Assembly: GCA_007258455.2 (NCBI GenBank)
Contig: VDFB02000003.1
Span: 39,745,986-39,809,985, forward strand
Origin: Sequoia sempervirens
Taxonomy: Eukaryota > Streptophyta > Pinopsida > Cupressales > Cupressaceae
Length of the DNA: 64,000 nt
Direction of reading: 5' to 3'
This document shows, piece by piece, positions 46,392 to 58,282 of this stretch (the first letter of the stretch is position 1; each line of letters opens with the position of its first letter). The notes beneath the pieces were generated by a model. That model was not told the DNA's origin. It saw only the letters and a list, made by a program, of their open reading frames with translations, and searched no databases. A program made the translations under genes and the position numbers.

Positions 46392-47703
46392 TTCCGTTCA
46401 TGGGGGATCATCCATGTGGCGAGAGACCATTGCTGCCCTACTCATTAGAATGACCATCATGATACTTTCCTTTCAAAAAGTACCCACACTTATATACCGG
46501 TTGGAAGTCACTTGGCTCTAGCATGTTGTCGATGGGGTCGTTCCCTTGGGTGATTACTTTTTTCCACAATGCAGACCCTCTAAAATAAACAAAAGTGAGC
46601 AAACATATCTATAGTTCGATCGATCTTTGTTGAGAAACAAAGAGAGAACACATGCAATATGTTCCATTCACACTTGACAGATATGTTAAATTTTAATCCC
46701 AAATGAAATGTGAAGGCAATCACTTTACCCAACTTAAGATCACCAAAAAGCCTTTTGATTCTCAAGATCGTTGTGAGGCGCGAGAGAAGTGCATACATAT
46801 TTTTGATGGTATTACTTTCGGTAAGTAATTACAAGACAAAGTAGCACATGTTCATTTTATCCTTTCAAGGCAAGAGTGAATTCTTTTTAAGCACCAAAGG
46901 AAATGTGAGATTTTGATTGTTCAATTTTTAACCTTTAAAGAAAATCTAGTGGATCTGTCTATTGTTCCTTTTAAGCCCTTTGTAGAAAAAATTGAAAACT
47001 TTTGTAGTGTTCTTTTTAGAGCCCAAAAGAAATTTAGTATGTCTTAATAGTATGAAAGGTAACAAATCCTTAAGAGAAATTTTGAGTTCTCCCGAAGTGT
47101 TAAGAAAACACTAAAGTGTTCAAACAAATTTGATGCAATGAGAGAATGATGTCATAAGGTCACTTTCAACCTCATTTTCCTCCTTCACCTTGATTAGATC
47201 AACCTGTAAAAATTGATTAGAATTGCAAAATAGAGGCTAGAATAACCAATTAGCAACCTAAAGCCATCAAAATGAAAAAGCACATGTCGAAATTGAGCCA
47301 ATTTAAACCTTTTACTTGACTCCAGCGAAACAGTCTGCACAAGTGGTGCAGTTTGAGGAGGTTTAGTGGTGCTATATGGCACCACTTGTTAGATAACAGT
47401 GCCCTCCAGTAAAACCAGAGAGCGTGATTGTGGTGGAGTTTCACCCAGTAGTGTTGTTTGAAATTTGAAAATTCTAGCGCTCGTAAACTAACTCAGCGAT
47501 GAAGTTAGAAGATTTGAATTTTGGGTGGGAAAGGAAAAGAGGTGCGGTTTGAAGTTTGAAGCAGTGCTATATGGCGAAACTAGACTGGTAGCAGTGTTAT
47601 ATGGCAGCGTTGGACTAATAGCGGTGCAGTTTCCTATAGACACAAAAAAAATAGAGAAAAGCACAAAAAATTGTTAAAAAAAATGATTTGAACTCGAGAT
47701 TAG
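46392..47703. other. Element B leader, upper part
   Basis: Untranslated leader between the E insertion and the primer site of B. The phrase cagtgctatatggcgaaact and its variants recur at 47360-47390 and 47560-47630. No gene is seen. Confidence 0.55.
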
Positions 47704-47720
47704 CCCTCCCTCTAGCGCCA
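47704..47720 (-). promoter_or_regulatory. Element B primer-binding site
   Basis: TGGCGCTAGAGGGAGGG on the minus strand lies two bases from the 5' LTR. TGGCGC starts are common in plant gypsy elements; the exact tRNA is not assigned. Confidence 0.75.
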
Positions 47721-47722
47721 AA

Positions 47723-48899
47723 TGTAGAACCCCAATCCTAATACCTACCAAACATAATAAACAAACACATAGTTAGATCAAATGCAAGTAAGAAACAAGA
47801 TTCCCCATGAAATCCATTAGCAATGCTCAAAATAGGAAACAAAAATGAAGAATACAATGAGAAAACAATAAAATCCTAATGAAGCAAGCAAACTCTTGAT
47901 CCCATGGGGGAATTGGTGCCAATTTTATGTGAAAATTAGCCCTTTCCCAACTCTTATGATGCAATTTTGATGAGTGATGAAGGTTGATCCACTTTTTTGA
48001 AGATTCACTTGAGCTCCATGATGAAAAATTTGCATAACCTAGCTAAGACTTTGATAAAATTGATGAAAATAGATATGCTTGAGAATAAAATTGAGTATAG
48101 TAAACTTGCTCAAATTGTGGATTATTCAACACCCAATGGGCAAGTGCCACTTGTCAAGATGTGAATGGGCAAAGGATGTGCACATTTTGATGAATGTGCC
48201 CATAAATGCAATTAGGTGGAATTTGAAAATAGTGAAATGACATGTAAGAGGGAAAAAGGAAGGACTTAAATGCCACTTGGCTCAATGCATAAGGACATGT
48301 AAGAAGGAATGAATGTCTTGTTGGAAGGACAAATCCACTTGGAGGGATTTTCAAACTTGGAAGAATATTCCTCTAAAGATGTCAAGTTGAGAGAAAATAG
48401 GAATTTAATAAATCCATTAAATGTATTTTCATGTGCAAATAGAAAAATCTAGAGATATTTGGAGATTAGGATTAAATTAATCAAGGTTTAATTAATTTAA
48501 TGAGGGGTTAGATGATGTGACTATTTGATTTAGATTTATGGGTTGATTTAAATCAAAGGATGAGAAGAATGTGATTTAGATTTAATTAAATAAAGGATTT
48601 GATTTATTTAACTAAAGGGGATGATGTTAGATGAAATTAAACAAGGTTTAATTTATTTAATTTAAGAGGGTGACTTTAGAGATTTAATCAAATAAAATAA
48701 ACTATTTAATGAAATAGAGACTTAGGGTTAATTAGATCAGATTGATTGATTTAATTAACAAGAGAGAATGACTTAATTAAATAAATGATTATCTGTTTAA
48801 TTAAGGGACGAAGAGTGATGATAAGTTGAGAAGGTGATTCAAGATGAAATGGTGTTAGTAATCAGGATCAAGTATGTCGGTATATTTTCCATGTCTACA
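47723..48899 (-). repeat. Element B 5' LTR, 76 bp shorter than its partner
   Basis: 1177 bp against 1253 bp. The missing block corresponds to about 17738-17814 of the partner and includes its TATA box. The junction is at about 48127. The LTR is followed by gaaag at 48900-48904. Confidence 0.95.
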
Positions 48900-48904
48900 G
48901 AAAG

Positions 48905-49343
48905 GCTCATCGAGCTCATCCCAGGTACTGATAGTATTTTCCTGCAATGTGTGGTACCAATCCAGTGCTTTACCCTTGAAAGAGGTGGCAAGCAATCTTA
49001 ATGCCACATTTTGGGCTGTAACCCCATGTACTAGACATACATCTGTGACATCTTGCAAATGTTCAAATGGGGTTCTTGAGCTAGCTCTGGTGAATTTAGG
49101 TATAGCCTTTAGGGTGGAGACTGTGATAGCAGCCCAAATGAAAGGAGCTGCTGGTGCAACAAGAGGGCTTCTAGTGTCCCATGCCATATAGTTTCTGTTA
49201 GCAACACACAACATGGCTAGCGGAAAGGGATGAGGAAGAGAAACATTTACTAATTGGGTTGCGGAATTAAATGTCCCTAAGGGTGGTACTAACAAACCAG
49301 GATTATTTGCGATTTGGGACCTAGTAACAGGCCGATGGCTCAT
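48905..49343 (-). pseudogene. Element A gag, N-terminal half
   Basis: Begins MSHRPVTRSQIANNPGLLV, then FIWAAITVSTLKAIPKFTRA, SRTPFEHLQDVTDVCLVHGV, NVALRLLATSFKGKALDWYH and TISTWDELDEPFC, the capsid-like gag signature. It is cut at the gaaag duplication of element B and resumes at 17329. This half has no internal stop. Confidence 0.9.
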
Positions 49344-49377
49344 ACACCTTTCTAAAAGTTTGATTCATTTAAGCTCA

Positions 49378-49395
49378 GACCCACCGGGCGTTCCA
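49378..49395 (-). promoter_or_regulatory. Possible primer-binding site of element A
   Basis: TGGAACGCCCGGTGGGTC on the minus strand starts with TGG and lies 18 bases from the LTR end. The spacing is large and the tRNA is not identified, so this is tentative. Confidence 0.4.
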
Positions 49396-49413
49396 TGAAA
49401 AAGAAAAAAATTT

Positions 49414-50729
49414 TGATGCCAAAAATTGGCAAGGTAACAACCCTTTGTGGGAAACTCAGTTTATGGGGGACCTATTGTGCTAAACTAAGTGACTTCCAGA
49501 TTTTTAAAGAAGCCAACTTCTTTTGTGAATGGGGTTTTGGAATGGGAAACAAAAGCATATATAAAATAAAGAATCTAACTAAGGAAATACAACGAAATTT
49601 ATATGAAATGAATTATAAACCTATCTTTTGGATATAGTCTAAGGGCCCGCTTAGCAATTTAGCATATCCTAGAATAACAAAAAATAAGGATTGTAGCATG
49701 AACAACTCATTCAGTGACATAAAATAATAATCATACCCATTTACTGAAAAGAAGAGTTAGAAGACATGATCTAAACCAACAAACTTGCATTCAAATTATA
49801 GAAGTATGAAAAATAAACCATTCAGACAATAATGACACAGCATAGAGTTTATCAAGAGCATAAGAAACAGAGGGGCCGAACAGTGGCACAGTCTGTAAGT
49901 CTTGCAATTAAACAATACAAAGGCCCGGTCTCTCAAAAAATCCTATGATTCTAACACTAGAAAAATCATATGATCACCAAACTTGTAACCTAAAATATTG
50001 GAACCTTGGACCTATAGAAACTAGAACTTAGAACCTGTTTCCCAAAGCAAAGAGCAGTATTTATAGCGAGCCCTCCATTGCTTTGGCGAGCAACAACCAA
50101 AAATATCCAGAATCTGAGCAATGTTGTCAAGGAAATGATCACCTTTTCCCATTGTAACTGAAAATATTTGAGACACAACATCTGGCCACCCTCCATTCAG
50201 GTGCATCCCTTACGAATGATGGCAGTGGTCCAACAAATCTTCATGCAAACAACTATTTCCTTTTGGGATAGGTGGTTAGAACACGTGACACCATCTGACA
50301 ACTTATAGTCCTCTCCATCCCTTGCATTGAAGAAGTGTGTGTTGAAGAGATGCGTGGCAACATTTCGTTGCCCATGGTCGATATTTTATTCCTTCACTTA
50401 AAGCTTGCATATAGAAGACACGTAGCAAAATGCTCACTATAGACGTTGCTTGTGGGGCCCGCTAAATCCTTATGCGAATGGAAGCAATGTGGCACGCAAG
50501 TGGGGTCTAATGAGGAAGTGATCAAAATAACCCACAGTGACGACATGTGGGAGCATTTCGGGGGCCGATAGAAGAGAAAGGAGAAAAATCCTTCAGAGAA
50601 CGATAAGCAGACACTTTGGCAGAAGCCACGACGATAACCAAAAAGGGGCCAATGAAAATTGTTGAAGGCATGGGCCGAAACTTAGCCAAAATCAAACCCG
50701 AAGGGAGCATGGTGAATTCCACATTCACA
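49414..50729 (-). repeat. Element A 5' LTR
   Basis: 1316 bp, TGTGAATG...GGCATCA in the sense of the element. A TATA box (TATAAATA, minus) lies at 50058-50065 and is shared with the 3' LTR. Confidence 0.9.
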
Positions 50730-51965
50730 TATAGCACTACCACTTCATTTATTACAGTACTCCCTTCTAGCTTGTAAAGCTTTCTAAAATTTTTAGACTT
50801 CATGACCACCAAAAATCCCTTGGACACTTTTGGTGATCCACTTTAACATGTAAATTTATAGCCTTTAGATTCCAAAAATCCTAATGAAATTAAATTCTTT
50901 TTAAGTTCCGGTATATGTCTTTCCTATGTTAATATCCTCAGAATACCATCAAACATTTTAATCTTAATGCTCCCAATCCCAACAGTCTTACAAGAAACAT
51001 TATTTCCCATAAGAAAAACACCACCATAAATAGCTTGGTAAGAAGAAAACCAATTCCTATATGGATACATGTTGTGATTAGAAGCACTAAAATCTAATAA
51101 TTATTCCTCATGATACTATAAGGTATTACAAATAGATAACACTTCATCAACCATACTTGAACTTGTATCAACTAGATTTGCTTCCTTTTTGGAGTCATCA
51201 TTATTTTCTTTCCTCTTCTGACAATCTTTCTTGAGATGCCCTGATTTATTGTAATACCAACACTTTCCTTTACCCTTTTTTCCTTTTGACTTAGATCTGG
51301 ATATAGCTCTCGAATCTTTCCCCCCTTTTTTGTGGATCAAAACCAATCTATCATTTCTTCTAGTGTGTATATTTCTATGTTAGAATTCTTCTGCACCTCT
51401 TCAGACAATACAACTCCCACAAAAAATCCAAATTCAAGGGTATCGACTATGTTAGCTAATGGAAGTGACTAAGTGACTCCAAGATTTAGGCAATGTACAC
51501 AATAATGCAACTACCTTATCTTCATGTTCAATTTTCACACCCATGTTAGCTAATTGAAATATAAGAGTATTAAAAATATTTAAATGGTTAAAATTTTTCA
51601 TACCTTCTTTCATTCAATAACTATACAACTTCTTCTTCAAATAGATTCAATTTGTCAATGTTTTTTCATGTAAATATTCTCTATTCTACTCTATAAGCCT
51701 GTTGCTATCTCCTCTCCAACAATATTGAAAATAAAATCATCTACTAAACACAACTGAATTATGCTAAAATCTCTTGTATCCATATCCTCCCAATCCTCAT
51801 CAGTCATATTTGCATTTTTTTTTGACTTTCCTATCTACGCCTTGTGCAATCCTTGTTGCACTAACAAACCATGCATCTTGAGCTTCTATAGCTCAAAGTT
51901 ATTCTTTCCATTGAATTTCTCCAACTTGAATCTTGCATTAAAAAATTTCACCATTTAATATTGCA
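50730..51965 (-). pseudogene. Copia C gag, zinc knuckle, protease and linker
   Basis: The gag opens near 51954 (MVKFFNARFKLEKFNGKNNF) and contains QLCLVDDFIFNIVGEE and KVVALLCTLPKSWSHLVTSI. The knuckle reads CWYYNKSGHLKKDC (51270), with Tyr in place of the second Cys. Protease is worn (LLDFSASNHNMYPYRNWF, 51100). It then runs HIPELKKNLISLGFLESKGY, KVSKGFLVVMKSKNFRKLYK and LEGSTVINEVVV, and is cut by element A at 50730. Many stops are present. Confidence 0.82.
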
Positions 51966-52007
51966 AAACAAACACCAAATCCTAACACAAACGTTGCAAA
52001 ATAACTA

Positions 52008-52018
52008 CTCTAATACCA
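52008..52018 (-). promoter_or_regulatory. Copia C primer-binding site
   Basis: TGGTATTAGAG on the minus strand differs by one base from the iMet-complementary TGGTATCAGAG and lies two bases from the LTR. Confidence 0.7.
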
Positions 52019-52020
52019 CA

Positions 52021-52290
52021 TGTTGTAGAAACATAAACGTAAAAGCCACAAAATTAAATAATATTGTAGCACAAGTTAGTTGCAAAGAAATAATAGAAAA
52101 GATTAAATAGAATAAAAAAATAACAAATAAGACACATATTTACGTGGTAAAACCTTGACAATATGTCAAGAAACATCCACAGAGAAAAGTATAGATATTC
52201 TTATTGCTTAGAGAAATTGATTACAATCTTCACGTAGCTTCTAATATTCAATTACAATTACATTGATCTGCCTTCAAGGAAACAAGGCCA
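52021..52290 (-). repeat. Copia C 5' LTR, partial
   Basis: Matches 57387-57652 (tttacgtggtaaaaccttga and caatatgtcaaga blocks among others). The match is lost after gaaacaag at about 52286, so the outer end is missing or replaced. Confidence 0.75.
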
Positions 52291-55200
52291 AAATAGTCTT
52301 GGCCATGCAGGGGGTTCACCTTACTATTCTATGGGGTCTTGGAAACTAGGATAGCATAATCAATCCCCCTACCTATAGAACTACAACAAATGAATGGAAT
52401 GGAAAGCCTGATTATATAGCTAGCCAAATTCTCTATGGAACATGCCCGGTTCGAGTGCCCCACCAAAGAGCCACCATCATGAATTTTCCACTAGGATAGG
52501 TACGTCTATTCTACAACTAAGCTCTTCCCACATATCTATAGGGTGCCCTACCACATCCTATAGTTTCTCTTCCCATACATCTATAGGGGTGATGAACCCT
52601 ACCACGTTCGTCCTATATTTTTGAGATAGGTTATTCCATAGTTGGGTTGGGTCCGCCCCTACCTTTATATAGTTTCTCTTCCCTTATATCTATAGGGGCG
52701 ATGAACCCTACCGCCACTATAGTTGGGGTTGGGTTTGCCCCTACCTTTATATAGTTTCTCTTCTTTTCCATCGGCAAGGGGGTTAGTATCACTACTATAA
52801 TGGATGTTCCCTATCTATACCAATATAGGGAAACTAAACTAAAACCCTATAGTCTAGTAGGGACCTATCATCTACAATGATCAGAGCTTTCAAGTATGAT
52901 CAATGAGAAGTGACTAGCTGATATGGAGGTAGGAGTGACACAAGGTTGAGATCATCCCTACATTTCATTAGGAGAGGGGACCTAGAATCAATAGAGCATG
53001 TCATGGTTCAGTTCTGGGAGGTGGAGGGTGGGAGTTATAGTTGGGGGTCATCCTTAGATTGCGGGGTCTTGGGAGAATTGTAACTGCTCTGGTGTTCTAG
53101 AGCGGGTAAACAGTGTTTTGGGATGAGGGGATGGGAGGTAGCTTGGGGAGTATAGTGTTCATTTGGTTATGTGGTTAAGGGGAGAATCTATAGGTAAGAT
53201 GTGTACTTATTAGAAAATTGAATAATTTATTCATTAGATGATTATATGGGAAACTAAAATTCAATTGATTTATCCAACTGAACCCGAGAACAACTATCTC
53301 AACTATAATTCCCAAGTTTTCCTTTGCGGGTGTTGTGGATGAGTTCATTGATTACATTACAATATGGTACAATATGGAATGGATCAATTTGTTTCAATCC
53401 AATGGAATTCCCATTCCATAGTAGTTCTTGTTAACTTGTTAAAACCACAAGGGCCAGACAATCAATCAAAAAGGATAGAATTACCCATTGGGGGTTCAAA
53501 ATGGACAAAGCATAACCTTCCCAAACAATCAATCGAGGGTTTCTCAACAATCTCCATTTGTCAACTTATCTGGATGGAGGGAAAGTAAAATTCCCATCCA
53601 CCTGTGGTTGGAGGAGCTACTTCCTTTCGGTTGAGTTAACACCTTCTAGCATTGAAAAATGAAAATATCCTCATCCATCCAAATTACTTCTAGTTAGAGT
53701 GGAAAACAACTCCCTTCCTATCTTTCAACCATCTAGCTTGCATATTGAATGAAGCTACTCCACATATGCAGTCACCACACCTCCATATACCTATAGATGA
53801 AAGCATAAACACCTATTGTACAATCAATAAGTGCATCCTATTAGAAACTCAATAGCATACGCTACACCCCCTAGATGTACACCCATGAAAAATCATTGTC
53901 AACCAATCAACAAGCAAGCACAATGCCTCAATTGAATATGAAACTCTGAGATCAATGTGCACAGAAAGAGAGTGTCTAGTGAACACATATATTAGGTTAA
54001 TCAATCATGAAGACAATGTGATCCCTATATCATATTAGCAAGCATGGCGTACCCGAATGACCCATAACTAGTTGATTCCCTAACAATAGAAAATGCACAA
54101 GAAATACCAGTAGTTTCAATAGCACCACCAATTTTAATAGCATCAATGACTGCCTGCCCTTTAAATTAATTCAATGTCGATTGATTCAATTGAAGAATTC
54201 ATTGATCTACCAACATCAGAAAAGAAGTAGAGTTAGGAGCAGGAGTAAAGGTGAGAAAGATAGTAATAGGAAGATGGAGTTGTTTTATCCATTGATTTGA
54301 TTGAATTCAAAGTGATTGACCTGGTTATGGATACAACCCCATCATAAGAAGCAGAGGAAGCATAAACAAGGGTGGTGGGAGCTGAGTTAGCTAGAGTAGA
54401 GACAATTGATGCAGGAGCAAGGCTAGGACAAGAGCCCATTGATTGAGTTGATGGAGTTTCTCATCACCTAGTGGTTGACCCACTGACATCATTAGCGGCA
54501 AGGCATTCAAATCCTTCCATTTGATACCTAGTTGGAATTCAATAGTTGATAGTCGAGGGTGGACCATAAATCGTTGATCCTATAAAATTCAATCCGAAGG
54601 AAAAGGTGCCCTTCCTCCTCCCACCCACCCCAACAGAGGTTCAATCTCAATTATCAATAACATATCATCGAATTGAACCAATGCTGATTTACCAAAAGCA
54701 AGTGCATCTAGAATTTTCCCCCCTTGGGAATTTTTGCATAATCTAAATCATAGAAAGCTCCATCACTGTTACCTAATGAAGGAACATTAGTTGTAGGGTT
54801 TGAAACCAAAACCCATTCTCCTCCTGCTTGTGCCCCATTGTTGTTGATCAAATTTGAATTGGATATGGAATGGATCGGGTCTTTGTCTCGCTCTGTTGTG
54901 GGTGAGACTTAGTCTATGAGGGCTCTACTGATTCATCAATAGGAGATGTCCCCCTACCTTTGTTCCTGAATGTGGGTAAACTTGCGGCGGGCTATGGAGT
55001 TGGAAAAGATGAAGATGCAGGGCTCAACTGGTTCAATCGAGGGAGGAATTGATCGAATCTCACTCGGTTCTCTTTCCTCCCACCCACGGTCGGATGTTAA
55101 ACAAACTTTCTTGGGGGTGAAGGCAGGATGGGCCATGGTTAAATGCTCATACTATCAATTCAACTAGTTCAACCTTTCTTGAACTAACTCCCTTCCTCCC

Positions 55201-57275
55201 ACAAGAAAGCCTAGAGAACAAAAAGGCAGGATTGTCCTCCATGAGAAATGAGGGATAGTTCTATAATGGTGGAGGGATAGATAAAGCTAGTTGATGGCCC
55301 TCATTGATTGGATAGTTTCATTGCCCAGTTGGATGGATAGTTAAGTTGGTATTGTTTGGCGAGAGAGTAGATTCCTTTCCCTCAACGCCTTTATCGAGTG
55401 AGAACTCTAGGGAGTTATGGTCTAGCTAATACAGGATGGATGGGCCAATAAGGATGGATCAATTTGTAAGGAGTATAACCTGATTCTCTTCTCTCCAATG
55501 TTCCATTAATGTAAATTAGTGAAATTATTCCCCTGAGGACTGAGCATCTTTAGCCTACCCTTCCTTCACCCCCGGTGTGGGATGGACTTTCTAGTTTGGC
55601 TAGAGGATACGCCCAATAGTTAGTTATCTTAATAGCTCCTTGTCCTCTAGGTGAAGGGAGAGACTGTTAGAGAACTAGATTGATGCCCCACCAAAACCTA
55701 ATTGATGCCTCTGGATTGATGCCCCACTAAAACCAAACTCGATAAAGTAGTTGATGGAGGTGCCTAGATAAAGTGATGGAGGAAGGAAGTTCTGTAGTTG
55801 AGCCAAGAAGATGAGAATAGGAAGGTAGTTAACTCCCTAGAGTTGAAGGATGGATGTCCCAACTAGAGTTATCCAGAAGGAAGGTATTAATGATTGTAAC
55901 TAATCTAACTCCCTCTAGAAGGAAGGAATTCAACAACTAAGATTCTTAGGCAACCGATCAATCATCTACGCAATATAGTTTAGTTGGTAAGGTAGGAAAA
56001 AGAATCTCTCCCAACTATTTTATCATTTTGCAGGTTAGGCTCTCCACCCTTGGTTAGCGGCAATGAACTAGTCAGAAGGTTCTGCTCTTTCTAGAGTTCT
56101 TAGGCATCTATAGTTTCTTTGGCCCAACAAGGTAGCTAGCTATAATCAGAGGTAAGGTCAATGAGAGTTCAAGAAAGTCTCCATCCTGACAACCAGACCA
56201 TCTTGATAGAAGAAAGAACTTCCTAATGGAAAGAAATAACTTCACCTTAGTGTAAAGGATGGCTCTACCACTAGCAGGTTAACTTCCTCTGCAACCAACC
56301 CATAAGTTAGAATGGCCAACCCACATACAAAGTTAGGACAACCAACTCTTCATCCCTCACCCCCAAACAAGATGATGGCCGATGGGGAGGAGGTGTGGCC
56401 CTACCATCCCTCACCCATAGTGGCTTGATGGAGAGTTGAGTGAAGGAGCATCCAACAAATATAGTTTCCTTCCACACCCCTTTCAAGTGGTACCTCCATT
56501 TGGGGGTGAAGGGTGGCTGACGAAACCTCTAGTTGTAGTTCCAGATAGTTGAATATAATTCTCCATCCAATCCAAAGAGGGGGTTCAGGGTGGATTGATA
56601 GGAAGTTCTAGCCCTACAAAAAAAATAGTTATCTGATTGGAAGAGAAGTTGGATTGTTCAAAAGTTCGATGCTGAGATAGAAGCTAATGGGATGGAAGGC
56701 AATAAGAAGGATCTTTTTTAATACCCTCTCGAGCAGAGCTACCACTTGAGAAATTCTTAATGAATGTTTAGCCAATGGACAAAGCAAGAAAGAGTTAACT
56801 ACCTTCCCACAAGATAGAAAATTTGGATCGATCCTCCCTCTGACTAGAACAAAAGCAATGAGAACCAAATCCCTCTATTGGTATCCTACTGACTAATCAG
56901 ATAGGTGGGGATAACTAACTTGATACTAGTTAGAAGGATGGGAGTGATCCTACCACAACTACTATTGGAGTTCAACTGATGGCTACCCAACACTTATGTG
57001 ATCAACCCGAGGAATATAGGGCGGTGGGCGTAGCCCTTGCAGTGGGCTATTGCCCCAATGGATAATGAATTGGCTCAGGATAGTTCAACCGGTGGTGTTC
57101 CATGATAGTTGGGACTACCCTAATGAAGAAGGGAGGAAGGAAGTAGACCAGTTAGGCCAACTACTAACATAATAGGAGTTCAAGCAAATAGCCATGCTAG
57201 AATTCTCGAGTAATGGGAGGACAAAAAAAATCCAGATGGGTAAATATCCTATAGAGATCGAGATATGGGTGAGAA
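52291..57275. repeat. Non-coding repeat-rich block of unknown type
   Basis: Five kilobases without a convincing gene. The left end (52540-52790) holds imperfect tandem units of about 80-110 bp built on tatagtttctcttcc and atctataggggcgatgaacc. The rest has many dispersed short words (gttgatgga, ctagttgg, gaaggaagg, aattcaat) in both orientations. The right end is ggctag. No terminal repeats or target duplication could be defined, so the element class is open. Confidence 0.45.
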
Positions 57276-57670
57276 ATTGGCTAGTTCCAACTTGAATCTT
57301 GCATTCAAAACTTTCACCATTTGATGTTGCAAAACAAACACCAAATCCTAACATAGGTGTTGAAAAATAACTACTCTAATACCACATGTTGTGGAAACAT
57401 AAACATAAAACCCACAAAATTAAATAATATTGCAGCTCAAGTTAGTTGCAAAGAAATAATAGAAAATATTATAACAAACAAGACACATATTTACGTGGTA
57501 AAACCTTGACAATATGTCAAGAAAACATCCACAGAGAAAAGTATAGATATTCTTATTGCTTGGAGAAACTGATTACAATCTTCATGTAGCTGCTACTATT
57601 CAATTACAATTACATTGATTTTCCTTCAAGAAAACAAGATATATATAATATCTTCAAGATAATAACCACT
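57276..57670 (-). repeat. Second partial copy of the copia C 5' end
   Basis: It holds the first 12-15 gag codons, leader, TGGTATTAGAG site (57374-57384) and LTR from 57387 of a C-family element. It is homologous to 51900-52286 with about one difference in ten to fifteen bases. The gag is cut at 57276 by the preceding block. Confidence 0.75.
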
Positions 57671-58282
57671 GTCAAACTTAGAAAAAACTAGTTTTGTTTT
57701 GTTTTTGTTTTATTGCTTTATCATTTTCATAAGCTAGTTTTTTTTTTTTTAATTCTTTGATTGTGATTGTGTCAATATCTAATAAAAAGAAAATTCCAAA
57801 GAGGAAAAGGACATGGATTTATATTCTTTCTAGAAAGAATAACAAATCCAATTTCTATGTGTTGTAATAATTTTTTTTACAAGTGTTATTGGTAACAAAC
57901 AATGACCAACAAATAGTTAGTAAATGAGAGTATAACACTATAATAGATATTAATAAAAGAAATTAGATAATATACATAAGGATGAAGTTGTAAAGAAGAT
58001 ATGCAAATCAAAGAATGTAGTTCTTTGATTATATTTCCCACCAAATTTAGTCACAATTTTTTTTGCCTAAAATTATAATTTAACAACAGTTTTTTTGGTT
58101 TTGGTTTTGGTTTTGTTTTTGTTTTTTTCTTGTATTGAATCAATGCAAAATAATTACATAAATAATGGCAGCCATAAACTGTTCAGAAGAAGAAGTTACA
58201 TAATAGAGGACCATCTACACTGAAACAACTAGACAATTGTAAAAATAAAAAGCTTATTCTTAAGAGGAAAAAATAATGATTA
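57671..58282. other. AT-rich spacer, no gene seen
   Basis: Homopolymer-like ttttg/ttttt stretches occur at 57690-57760 and 58090-58130. Nothing else is recognised. Confidence 0.5.

Larger units (their letters stand above)
17330..48899 (-). mobile_element. Ty3/gypsy element B, Tat lineage, 31.6 kb with nested insertions (about 19 kb without)
   Basis: Paired LTRs (17330-18582 and 47723-48899), a perfect 5-bp target duplication gaaag inside the gag of element A, a purine tract next to the left LTR and a primer site next to the right LTR define the element and its minus orientation. Order: gag, protease, RT, RNase H, additional RNase H, integrase, long 3' region with an antisense plant-mobile-domain gene. 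This is the canonical Tat/Ogre-like layout. Internal insertions are D1 in integrase, F1 and E in the leader. Confidence 0.95.
4523..50729 (-). mobile_element. Ty3/gypsy element A, Tat-like, 46.2 kb with nested insertions (about 14.6 kb without them)
   Basis: Two long terminal repeats of about 1316 bp in the same orientation (4523-5839 and 49414-50729) begin TGTGAATGTGG and end ACATCA/GCATCA when read on the minus strand. Next to the right LTR lie a possible primer site and the gag start; next to the left LTR lies the 3' accessory ORF. So right is 5' and left is 3'. The internal order is gag, protease, additional RNase H, RT, RNase H, integrase, antisense ORF, long sense ORF. The insertion site is in the pol of copia C. 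I cannot recover a clean target duplication: the flanks read ctata and acagt. Confidence 0.85.
4201..52290 (-). mobile_element. Ty1/copia element C, outer layer of the nest, split by element A
   Basis: The gag, zinc knuckle, protease and start of the GAG-pre-integrase domain lie at 50730-51965 (minus). The same reading continues at 4522-4201, so the 46-kb block between them is an insertion. A primer-binding-like site (TGGTATTAGAG, minus, 52008-52018) and the 5' LTR from 52021 mark its 5' end. The left end is lost: the reading stops just after the first integrase residues near 4201, and no RT or 3' LTR is seen further left. C is therefore a truncated relic and the oldest layer. Confidence 0.75.
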
